From: an uncultured Pelagibacteraceae bacterium
GTDB lineage: Bacteria; Pseudomonadota; Alphaproteobacteria; Pelagibacterales; Pelagibacteraceae
DNA length: 64,000 nucleotides
NCBI GenBank assembly: GCA_902597675.1
Contig: CACJYR010000002.1
Location: forward strand, 1-64,000
Direction: 5' to 3'
Position 1 is the first letter of the stretch; each line of letters begins with the position of its first letter. Of the stretch, positions 35,764 through 44,420 are shown in pieces. Made by a program: the position numbers and the translations under genes. The notes below the pieces were generated by a model that saw only the letters and a program-made list of their open reading frames with translations, made no database searches and was not told the DNA's origin.

Positions 35764-38700
35764 TCAAAACTATTAAAACTTTTTTAATTTTATTTGTTTT
35801 TTTTAGTTATAATCAAGTAGGTTTTTCTAAACCACTGCCACCAGGATCTGGATCAGGGGATGTTCCTGCAAATATATTATTTTTATTAGACAGCTCAGCT
35901 AGTATGAATCGTCAAATTGGTGCTGGAATTCCACATATATCATCTATAACAATTGATGGTGATGGAAATAAAATTTTAACTTCGGTCGATAGAAGAACGG
36001 GTGGAATTTATAAGTTTAATTCTGATGGTGAACAAATAGCTATTAATTATCGTAATCAAAACGGAGTATCCCTGGCAACTCGGAGATGGGTAATGGGTCC
36101 AGGCACTGATAATGTGTGTGATTTTAGAATTGGGACTGGAACAGGAACAACAACAAACTTTAATATTGGACGGGACTTTCAATTTCATGAAGTAGAATAT
36201 CAAGCTGGAGTAACTGTGGGTGGAACAACAATTAGTAATGAAGATTTATTATTTGTTGGAATATATAATGATAATAGACAACCTTATATTTTTGCACTTA
36301 ATAGTAATATGGAATGTCGATTAGCCATAACAGGGGGAGGGGGAGATGCGATCAGAGGCTTCGATATCGCCATGAGAGATGGAGTGCCAGCAATTTATTG
36401 GTTTGGTGGAACTAGTAGAGAAAGAAGAGGAGCTTACTTATCTACATGTAATCTTGGAGCAGGAACTTGTGACGATATGGTTGGTCGAGGTAGAAATCGA
36501 ACAGATACATATGGTCGATTATTTTCCGCCACCCGAATAAGAATAGCTGATGGTGCTAATATAATGTATTTAGCAAGTAATAGTGATATGTTTGGTTATA
36601 CATTACCTGATCAAGTAAATGGTCTTCCAGTAAATACCCAAACCCCGTTGAGACACTGTAATCCGATGTCTAGAATTATGGTTATTGGACTTTCTAATAC
36701 AGATGATGATATTTTTTACGCTGGTGATTGGAATGAGGCTAGAATTTATAAATATGAATGGGCAGATAATAGAAATTGTACTGAGTTAGCAGCTGCTGGA
36801 ACGAATAGTGCTTTAAAAAATAGTGGAAATGCAGGTACTATCGCAGCGGATAGTATTAGAATAGATAGGGGCGTTGGGGGATTAAGAGTTATTGGGGATA
36901 GAATTTTATTTCCATCTAGATCTTATGTTACTGAATTATCGGAAGCATCTTTTAATACGGCTAATAGAGATAATATGTGGCAAAACTCGATTGGCGGAGG
37001 AAAAGTTACTAGATGGACTGGAGCAAAATCTGCTCTAGCGGCTGTTTTCAGTGATGGTACTTTAACCTCTGGAGCCAATTTTGGTTTCGGTCACTGGAAT
37101 GCAGGTCAGGGTGAAAGAGGTAGAAGAGTTAGACCCCTTGGTGGTGCATGGTGTCATGGTAATGGTACAAGATGTAACTACTATGGTGGTTGGACGGGTA
37201 ATGCACCAGACGTGGGGCGTAGTGTGGAATGTACTAGAAACTCATGTTTGAATGTTGGAATAGGTCCTAATGGAGCTGCAAATGCTATGGCAGTACTTGA
37301 TACTCTAGGAGTTGAATGGGGAACAGACTCAGAGGCTTTTTCTCAAATAGCTTTAGAATATTTTACAGGACCCGTGTCCTCTCCGATTGATCCAAACTCA
37401 GATTGTCAATTAAACTACGTTATAGTTATTGGAGATGGTGAGCAGTCAGGTACAGGTGTTAATGGTCAGGCAGGTCGAACCGCAGACCGATTGACAAGAT
37501 TAAGACAGGAATTTGGAGTAAAAACTTTAATGGTTGCTTATGGTGGTGGTATTAGTAACAGAGGTATGAATTCATTTAATGCTTTAGCAAGAATAGGTTC
37601 ATGTGATAATGCTGGAGATCAAGAGTGCATGGATACAATTGTTGCAGATACTCCTCAAGATTTAAGAACCCAATTGCAATCCATTATCAGACAAATAATA
37701 GCTGAAAGACTGGCTTTTACTGCACCATCGATAACCGCAACAATTCAAGAGGGAGGTTCATTGTATCAAGCACAATTTGCTTATGAACAATTTGGTGAAT
37801 GGCAGGGAACAATCTTGAGAAAACAATTAAATGCAGACGGCACTGTAGAACATGAAGAAAATCATCCAGGAAATTGGAGTTCAGCTGAACGGGTTAGACT
37901 CCAAGCTGCTCGGGATGACAGAAATATTTGGACTGCAATGCCAGCGGTGTCATACATTGGCAATTGGAATAATTTCAGAGACTCGGATGAAACTCGAAAT
38001 GAGATTTCCGCATTATTCAATCAACTAGACTTTAATCTAGTTGACTATTACGACGGCACAGCTGGTCAGCGCTGTCCAAATCTTGGAGAAGCAGGTACCG
38101 CTGATGAGCTAAGGGGTTTAATTAGTTTTATGAGAGGTGCTGATTATTTTGATTATAATGGTGATTGTGATATTACTGAGACACGTGAACATGTCCAAGG
38201 AGATATTTATCATTCACAATTGATTGAAATCGGGTCTCCAGACGGAAGCACTCAGTTCACAGACAATAATCAAGAAGCTTATTATAGAACTATTAACAAT
38301 TATCAAAACTTCAGAGCTATATATTCTCAAAGAAGAAATGTTCTTTATGCTGGATCTAATAGTGGAATGTTACATGCAATCAATGCAGAAACTGGAGACG
38401 AAGAATGGGCATTTATTCCACCGTTTATAGCAGGAAGATTACCTATAATAATTAATCAACAGCTTGATGATGTTGGCAATAATAATACTGGAGGATCAAA
38501 TGCAATATTTGGTGTTGATGGTTCCCCTATTGTGCATGATGTTTTTATGAGAGGATTGCAGCCCAATGGTGAGCTAGAGGATGATCCTTCTTGGCATACG
38601 ATACTGATGGTTCCTTATGGTAGAGGAGGAGCGGGTTTCTCAGTTTTAGATGTGACAAACCCAATTATCTCGCCTGGTGTGGGTCCATTACATATGTTCT

Positions 38701-40472
38701 CAGTATATAATGATTTTATTAATCAAGTTGTTTACATTGCTGATGAAAACGGAAATATAACAGAAAGACAATATACCGCTAATACTGTTAACATAGAAGA
38801 TTCGAGAGAAGCACTACGAGCAAATACAAATTTAGATAATGTTTTAACTCTGGATGGCTGGCCAGGTAGTGATTCCACAATTTTCCAAGATCCAGTTGCA
38901 GTTTGTCAAAGCAACGATGACGTCACTGGTGGTTTTGCTGCTAATGGGACCAATACATGTTATCGAGGAACAACTTATACATTTGATAGTATTCAATTTG
39001 ATGTACCAGATAATTCTGTAGTTCCACCTGAGATGATTAATGTCTCAGCAGCGGTAAGTGGTGGAGAATTTGAACCAGTGACATTTACTGAAGCTAGAAT
39101 GGTCAATGGTTCATTAGTGATTACTTTTGAAGAACCCTTAACATATAATCCAGGTGGAAGCGTCAGGGAAACAAGACAAACAGATAACTTTTTTATACAA
39201 TCTACTTGCTCAGCAGCAACAGGAATTCCACCTGAATTTGACTATAGCAAAATGGGAGAAACTTGGTCAACGCCAAGAATAGTTAGATTACCATCAGACA
39301 ATCCAAACCAAATAGATGATAGAAATTTTGATAAGTATGTTGCAATTATGGGAGGTGGCCTTGCTGCGAACAACTTATGTACGGGTTCTGCTGTATACTT
39401 AGTTGAGTTAAATAATATGGAAGATCCAGGAAGAATTTATGGAGCTGCTCAAAATAATGGACCAATTACAATAATAGACACTTCACCAAATGGTATTGCT
39501 ATTGGTAATGATATCATTGATACACCCACTGGAAGTGACATAGACAATTCAGTTCCAACAACGCCGATCGTTATCACACCAGATACAGCTTTTGGTATAC
39601 CATGGCGAGGAGCGTTGGTATATGTCAACGATCGAGAAGGTAAAATTACAAAAATAAATTTAACAGACTCTACAAAAAATGGAGCACAATTATTTGACCA
39701 GACTACACTTTTTAAACTTAATGCTACTGGATTAAATGGAAGAGTATCGTTCTTTGGCATGGATGCTGGAGTGGGAGTATCTACCAGAGACTTCTGGCTT
39801 TTTGGGGGAACAGGAAACTTTAATCAATTGGGAGCAAGAGGACAATTTATGGATAATATTTTATATGGCATAAGAGATAGAGACTATCCATTCTTTAGAC
39901 ATTTAAATGGTGTACAAATTCCAAGAGAGACGGATCCCGTATTTGTTGAAACAGCTCACTTAGGAGCAGATGCGGCAAGAACTATTGATGATGCAGCAGT
40001 ATGTTCTGATGTAACTGGTGATATCGCCGGTGACCTTTGTCCTAGAACAGAAGATGCTTGGGTTATTCATTTGGATACCGTCGATGGTTTGCCAACTAAT
40101 GATCTTAATACTTTAAATTCATTTAGAAAAACCTCAGCACCACCAACATTGTTTCAAGGACAAGTATATTTCCCTGTTTATGAACCACCGGCAGGTGCTA
40201 ATAGATGTAATATAGGAAATGCATATATTTGTGCATCTGACGATGAATGTGGAACTAATAATTCACATGAATTAATTAAAGGAGGTCGGGGAAATGGAAG
40301 CGCATGTGTATTTGTCAGAGAAGGAGTTTTGTCTGAGCTAGTTATCTTTGATAATAAACTTTTCGCAAACGTTGCAGGACCATCTGAAACAGAACAAACT
40401 TTATATTCCATCTTAGCTATTGCCGGCGAAGTATTATCCAATAGAGGTGGTTGGCGAGATGTTGGTTTTTAA
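35760..40472 (+). CDS. PilY1-like pilus-associated adhesin/tip protein with VWA MIDAS and C-terminal PilY1 beta-propeller
   Basis: LFLLDSSASMN (DxSxS), VLYAGSNSGMLHAINAETGDEEWAFIPPFI; downstream of minor pilins. Confidence 0.88.
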   Translation: MIKTIKTFLILFVFFSYNQVGFSKPLPPGSGSGDVPANILFLLDSSASMNRQIGAGIPHISSITIDGDGNKILTSVDRRTGGIYKFNSDGEQIAINYRNQNGVSLATRRWVMGPGTDNVCDFRIGTGTGTTTNFNIGRDFQFHEVEYQAGVTVGGTTISNEDLLFVGIYNDNRQPYIFALNSNMECRLAITGGGGDAIRGFDIAMRDGVPAIYWFGGTSRERRGAYLSTCNLGAGTCDDMVGRGRNRTDTYGRLFSATRIRIADGANIMYLASNSDMFGYTLPDQVNGLPVNTQTPLRHCNPMSRIMVIGLSNTDDDIFYAGDWNEARIYKYEWADNRNCTELAAAGTNSALKNSGNAGTIAADSIRIDRGVGGLRVIGDRILFPSRSYVTELSEASFNTANRDNMWQNSIGGGKVTRWTGAKSALAAVFSDGTLTSGANFGFGHWNAGQGERGRRVRPLGGAWCHGNGTRCNYYGGWTGNAPDVGRSVECTRNSCLNVGIGPNGAANAMAVLDTLGVEWGTDSEAFSQIALEYFTGPVSSPIDPNSDCQLNYVIVIGDGEQSGTGVNGQAGRTADRLTRLRQEFGVKTLMVAYGGGISNRGMNSFNALARIGSCDNAGDQECMDTIVADTPQDLRTQLQSIIRQIIAERLAFTAPSITATIQEGGSLYQAQFAYEQFGEWQGTILRKQLNADGTVEHEENHPGNWSSAERVRLQAARDDRNIWTAMPAVSYIGNWNNFRDSDETRNEISALFNQLDFNLVDYYDGTAGQRCPNLGEAGTADELRGLISFMRGADYFDYNGDCDITETREHVQGDIYHSQLIEIGSPDGSTQFTDNNQEAYYRTINNYQNFRAIYSQRRNVLYAGSNSGMLHAINAETGDEEWAFIPPFIAGRLPIIINQQLDDVGNNNTGGSNAIFGVDGSPIVHDVFMRGLQPNGELEDDPSWHTILMVPYGRGGAGFSVLDVTNPIISPGVGPLHMFSVYNDFINQVVYIADENGNITERQYTANTVNIEDSREALRANTNLDNVLTLDGWPGSDSTIFQDPVAVCQSNDDVTGGFAANGTNTCYRGTTYTFDSIQFDVPDNSVVPPEMINVSAAVSGGEFEPVTFTEARMVNGSLVITFEEPLTYNPGGSVRETRQTDNFFIQSTCSAATGIPPEFDYSKMGETWSTPRIVRLPSDNPNQIDDRNFDKYVAIMGGGLAANNLCTGSAVYLVELNNMEDPGRIYGAAQNNGPITIIDTSPNGIAIGNDIIDTPTGSDIDNSVPTTPIVITPDTAFGIPWRGALVYVNDREGKITKINLTDSTKNGAQLFDQTTLFKLNATGLNGRVSFFGMDAGVGVSTRDFWLFGGTGNFNQLGARGQFMDNILYGIRDRDYPFFRHLNGVQIPRETDPVFVETAHLGADAARTIDDAAVCSDVTGDIAGDLCPRTEDAWVIHLDTVDGLPTNDLNTLNSFRKTSAPPTLFQGQVYFPVYEPPAGANRCNIGNAYICASDDECGTNNSHELIKGGRGNGSACVFVREGVLSELVIFDNKLFANVAGPSETEQTLYSILAIAGEVLSNRGGWRDVGF

Positions 40473-40540
40473 ATAAAAGTTTTTTTAAATCTTCAATTGG
40501 ATCAAAAGTTTCACAATAATACTTATAAAAAAAATTTTTA

Positions 40541-41275
40541 TTAATTAATTAGACTTTTTAGTTTATTCTTAAGTTTATCTTTATTCTTATTCAGTTTCTC
40601 TTTTACCTTATCTTCTATGACACCAGTATCAAAATTTTCAAACTTATCTAACAATTCATTGCTTAATACTTTATCTTTGATGGTCTCCAGAGTACTATTA
40701 AAAACTTTTTTCAATTCATCTTTATAATCTTTACTCTTATTAGTATTACCAATGTTCTTAAAGTTTAAATCCTTCAATGAAAAATTTTTATCAATATTTA
40801 ATTCTGGTGATAATACTGATACTGAAATATTTTTGGCATCAAGATTTCTAATATTAAAATATTTATTTGATTGTGAACTTGTAGTTTTGTTTGAAAGATC
40901 TTTCTGTAGTGATCTGACATTATCTGTAAGCCGTTGATTAGAAAAATTAAAATAATAATTAACACTTATATCTTTCAATTGAACATCATTAATTAATATA
41001 TTGTTTGAAAAAATTGACAACGCATCCAAATTTACCTTAACAGAATTTATTCTAACCAAGTATCCTTGAAATTCTTTGTTTACTAAATTAATGCCTTTAG
41101 CATCTGCAGCGCCACTCAAATAATCAATATTTAATTTTTCGATTGTTACTTTTCTACCTAAAGAACTTGAAACATTATCTTCTAAAATGTTTTTTATTAA
41201 TCTATCGCCCATAAATTCAATTAATAAAAAAAATGATATTGATAAAACTATGATTAAGGTAAAAAATTTTTTCAT
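40541..41275 (-). CDS. AsmA-like membrane protein
   Basis: N-terminal TM then GDRLIKNILEDNVSSSLGRKVTIEKLNIDYLSG, AsmA-like pattern. Confidence 0.5.
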   Translation of the reverse strand: MKKFFTLIIVLSISFFLLIEFMGDRLIKNILEDNVSSSLGRKVTIEKLNIDYLSGAADAKGINLVNKEFQGYLVRINSVKVNLDALSIFSNNILINDVQLKDISVNYYFNFSNQRLTDNVRSLQKDLSNKTTSSQSNKYFNIRNLDAKNISVSVLSPELNIDKNFSLKDLNFKNIGNTNKSKDYKDELKKVFNSTLETIKDKVLSNELLDKFENFDTGVIEDKVKEKLNKNKDKLKNKLKSLIN

Positions 41276-41339
41276 AACAAGTTATTATATCATTTGATAT
41301 TTTTTTCTAATAATTAGCTGATCAAACTGGGCACACTTA

Positions 41340-42104
41340 TTAGTTTAAGAATAATTTAATCTGCTCATTTAAAAAAAGAAAAATTAAACATCCTATGATG
41401 AGGTAGGGGCCAAAAGGGATTTGAGACGAAAGTTTTTTTTTATTCTTAATTAAATCTGGTATCACACTGATCAAAGCAACAGCAGATGAAAAAAAAATAA
41501 CAAAAGGTATAGAAATCCATCCAAACCAGAAACCGATTACAGAAAGAAGCTTAGCATCTCCCAATCCCATTCCTTCTTTATTTCTTAATTTTTTATAAAT
41601 AAAAATTATTAACCAAATGATAATGTATCCGAACAATCCACCTATTAAGGAATTAATAAAATTTGGAAATAAAAAGATATTAAGATTAGGATCAAAGGAT
41701 TTAAAAAAACCAATTAGGATTAATGGGTAAGTTATTTCATTTGGAATTATAAAATGTTTTAAATCGATAAAAAAAATTATCACAAAGCCAATACATAAAA
41801 TAAAAAACAATAGACTTGTTGAAGTGAGACCAAACGAATAAAATATAAATACAAAACTAAAAGCAGTGATTAACTCTACCATAAAATATTTGGAATTTAT
41901 TTGTGCTGAGCAATCCCTACATTGAGCTTTCAGAATGATAAAAGACAATAAAGGTATGTTGTCATACCATTTAATTTGTTTTTTACATGCTGGACAATGA
42001 GACCGGCCATAGATAACACTTAAATTATCAGGAATTCTATGAATACACACATTACTAAAACTCCCCCATATACTTCCGAAGATAAATACTATAATATAGG
42101 ACAC
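41340..42104 (-). CDS. pilD: Prepilin leader peptidase/N-methyltransferase
   Basis: GSFSNVCIHRIP, CPACKKQIKWYDNIPLLSF and CRDC zinc Cys pairs, GMGLGDAKLL. Confidence 0.92.
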   Translation of the reverse strand: MSYIIVFIFGSIWGSFSNVCIHRIPDNLSVIYGRSHCPACKKQIKWYDNIPLLSFIILKAQCRDCSAQINSKYFMVELITAFSFVFIFYSFGLTSTSLLFFILCIGFVIIFFIDLKHFIIPNEITYPLILIGFFKSFDPNLNIFLFPNFINSLIGGLFGYIIIWLIIFIYKKLRNKEGMGLGDAKLLSVIGFWFGWISIPFVIFFSSAVALISVIPDLIKNKKKLSSQIPFGPYLIIGCLIFLFLNEQIKLFLN

Positions 42105-42135
42105 AATTTATAGTTTTATTAGAGAGGAAAATTCT

Positions 42136-42192
42136 ATGAGCCCATCAATGCAGTATTGTATAAGCATCATTGCATCTGTTAAGTGCAAATAG
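42136..42192 (+). CDS. Possible leader peptide/uORF (18 aa, MSPSMQYCISIIASVKCK)
   Basis: ATG preceded by purine-rich RBS-like agagaggaaaattct; stops just before the phosphatase gene. Confidence 0.3.
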   Translation: MSPSMQYCISIIASVKCK

Positions 42193-43553
42193 AAATTAGG
42201 CGCATGAATAATGAATTCCATCAACTTCAAAAATATCAAAAAATTAACGAATATCAATTTATAAATAGTATGTTTTTTGGCGCGAAAAAAAAGGAAACCA
42301 CTAAAGTAGATGACACTAGTAGTAAAGATTTAGAGTTAGTGACTAAAATGAATCAAGAGTTTGCTAAGTCTCTTGATTTAAAAGAAACATTAAATAATTC
42401 ATTAGAATTAATTATAAAAAGAATAAATGCACAAGCTGCTAATATCTTTTTAATAGATGAAAAAAATCAATCATTCCAATGTATCGCATCAAAACACCAA
42501 GCATACCTCGAAGATTTTGAAATATCTATCACCCAAGGAGTAATGGGTAAGGCAGCGGTGATGAAGAAATGTATTAGAGTTGGCGATGTGCGTAAAGATG
42601 TAAGAGAAATTGCTGAATTTTATTTTGATTTAGATAATAAAACAAATTTTACAACATATTCAGTTTTATGTTCACCATTAATTGTTTCAGACGAATGTAT
42701 TGGAGTTATTCATTGCCTGAATAAAAAAACAAACAACAAATTATTTGAGGAGAATGATAGAAAACTTTTAGAAACTTTGTCTGGACCTGCAGCATTAGCA
42801 ATTAATAATGCCAAGATGGCTAAAGATTTAATAGATAAGAATAGAATGCAAAAAGAAATTGAAATTGTTGGTGAGATACAAAAAACTTTACTATCTCAAA
42901 ATCAAAAAGAAAATTTTCCAATAGCAGGTATAAACATCCCAGCTAAAGTTGTTTCAGGAGACTTTTATAACTTTGCAGAACTATCTGAAGGAGTTTATGG
43001 TTTTGGTGTTGCTGATGTGTCGGGAAAAGGAATTAAATCTTCTTTGTTAATGTCGAAGGCATCAAGTTTATATAGATGTTTAAGTAAAACAAATTTTTCT
43101 GCAGCAGAGTTGTTAAATATTTTAAATTCAGAAATTTGTGAGACAACATCAAGAGGGATGTTTGTAACAATGTTGATTGGAATTTATGATAGCAACAAAA
43201 AAGAATTAACTTTGGCTAATGCAGGACATGAACCACCATTAATTTATTCTAACGATGGAAGCTTTTCTAATTTTGAAGAAGCAGGACCACCTTTAGGTAT
43301 CGCTCCTAAATTTAAATTTAAAGAAACCAAAATTAATTTTTCTAACAGCTCAATGTATATATTCACTGATGGTATTACAGAAATAAAAGATACCAAGGGC
43401 AACATGTTAGAGTCTGATGGATTTAAAAATTATATTAAAAAGTATCAACAAAACCCAAATCACGAACGATTAAATAAAATTGTTGATGATATAATTAAAT
43501 CGGGACGAATTCAAAAAGATGATCTGACTATTGTTGTTGTTGATTCACTATAA
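42183..43553 (+). CDS. GAF-domain SpoIIE/PP2C-type serine phosphatase (RsbU-like); real start may be ATG 42204
   Basis: GAF region (AANIFLIDEKNQSFQC...GVMGKAAVMKK) then PP2C VVSGDFYNFAE, GVADVSGKGIKSSLLMSKASS, YIFTDGITE, DDLTIVVV. Confidence 0.87.
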   Translation: MQIEIRRMNNEFHQLQKYQKINEYQFINSMFFGAKKKETTKVDDTSSKDLELVTKMNQEFAKSLDLKETLNNSLELIIKRINAQAANIFLIDEKNQSFQCIASKHQAYLEDFEISITQGVMGKAAVMKKCIRVGDVRKDVREIAEFYFDLDNKTNFTTYSVLCSPLIVSDECIGVIHCLNKKTNNKLFEENDRKLLETLSGPAALAINNAKMAKDLIDKNRMQKEIEIVGEIQKTLLSQNQKENFPIAGINIPAKVVSGDFYNFAELSEGVYGFGVADVSGKGIKSSLLMSKASSLYRCLSKTNFSAAELLNILNSEICETTSRGMFVTMLIGIYDSNKKELTLANAGHEPPLIYSNDGSFSNFEEAGPPLGIAPKFKFKETKINFSNSSMYIFTDGITEIKDTKGNMLESDGFKNYIKKYQQNPNHERLNKIVDDIIKSGRIQKDDLTIVVVDSL

Positions 43554-43564
43554 TTTATTCTTTT

Positions 43565-43867
43565 ATGTTTAGTATAAGTAAAGTAATGATTATAGTTGCA
43601 ATTGTTATCACAAGTCTTATGTATTGGGCCACAACAAACGTTTGTAGATATAATTTTACCATTGAAAAAAAAACTAACGAATTAAATATTATTGCTGCTG
43701 AACTTGTGCCTGCGTTGCCATTAACAGAAGTTTATTATTTTAGAGAACTTAATTGCAATGATGTTAATCTTACATGGGACTATGAAAGAGTTTTAAGAAA
43801 TTTTAATGCATTATCAGTATTGATTTACCAACAATTAACAACTGACATAAAAGGTAACCCAAACTAA
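43565..43867 (+). CDS. Hypothetical membrane-anchored protein
   Basis: 100 aa, N-terminal TM segment. Confidence 0.45.
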   Translation: MFSISKVMIIVAIVITSLMYWATTNVCRYNFTIEKKTNELNIIAAELVPALPLTEVYYFRELNCNDVNLTWDYERVLRNFNALSVLIYQQLTTDIKGNPN

Positions 43868-44076
43868 AACAAAAAAAAGTTTTTATGTTATAAAAACTTG
43901 GTAAAAGATTATTTTTTATATTTTTTTTTATAAAATTCGCTTTAAAAGTGAAAAATTAGTAAAAATTTTCAAAAAAAAAGATCAATTCTTAATTGAAAAC
44001 AAAATTTCATTGATTTTTTGCAACCTATAACCCTTCAAATTAAAATTTGATTAAATATAATTTTAAAAATTAATCT

Positions 44077-44400
44077 CTCTAACACAAAATAGATAACCTC
44101 TAACACAAAAAGATGAATTTTAGTAAAAATTAGTTTTTTGTTGATTTTATTGACTTTTTTAATTTTTGAAAAATGAAAAAAACTCTAACACAATTAAAAA
44201 AAAACTCTAACACAAGTGAAATTTTTCTTTTGTGTTAGAATAATGCCAGCCTGTAAAATTTAACTTTAAAATAGAATTTAGACAAAAGTGGCTGTTTTAT
44301 TAGCTTTTTTGAAATTATTACCCATTTTGAACACAATATTTACTTTTGTGTTAGACTAAATTTCAATTTTGTGTTAGAGATTCGCTAAATTGTGTTAGAG
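44077..44400. repeat. Array of eight ~11-bp motifs CTCTAACACAA (44077-44087, 44098-44108, 44183-44193, 44205-44215) and reverse complement TTGTGTTAGA(G) (44230-44239, 44346-44355, 44369-44379, 44390-44400)
   Basis: Direct reading of intergenic region 43868-44420; four forward copies followed by four inverted copies. Confidence 0.93.
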
Positions 44401-44420
44401 AAAAAACTTATAATTATTTT

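Noticed and set aside
44077-44400. CRISPR array interpretation of the CTCTAACACAA repeats
   Set aside because: Units too short (~11 bp), in both orientations, irregular AT-rich spacing, no cas genes
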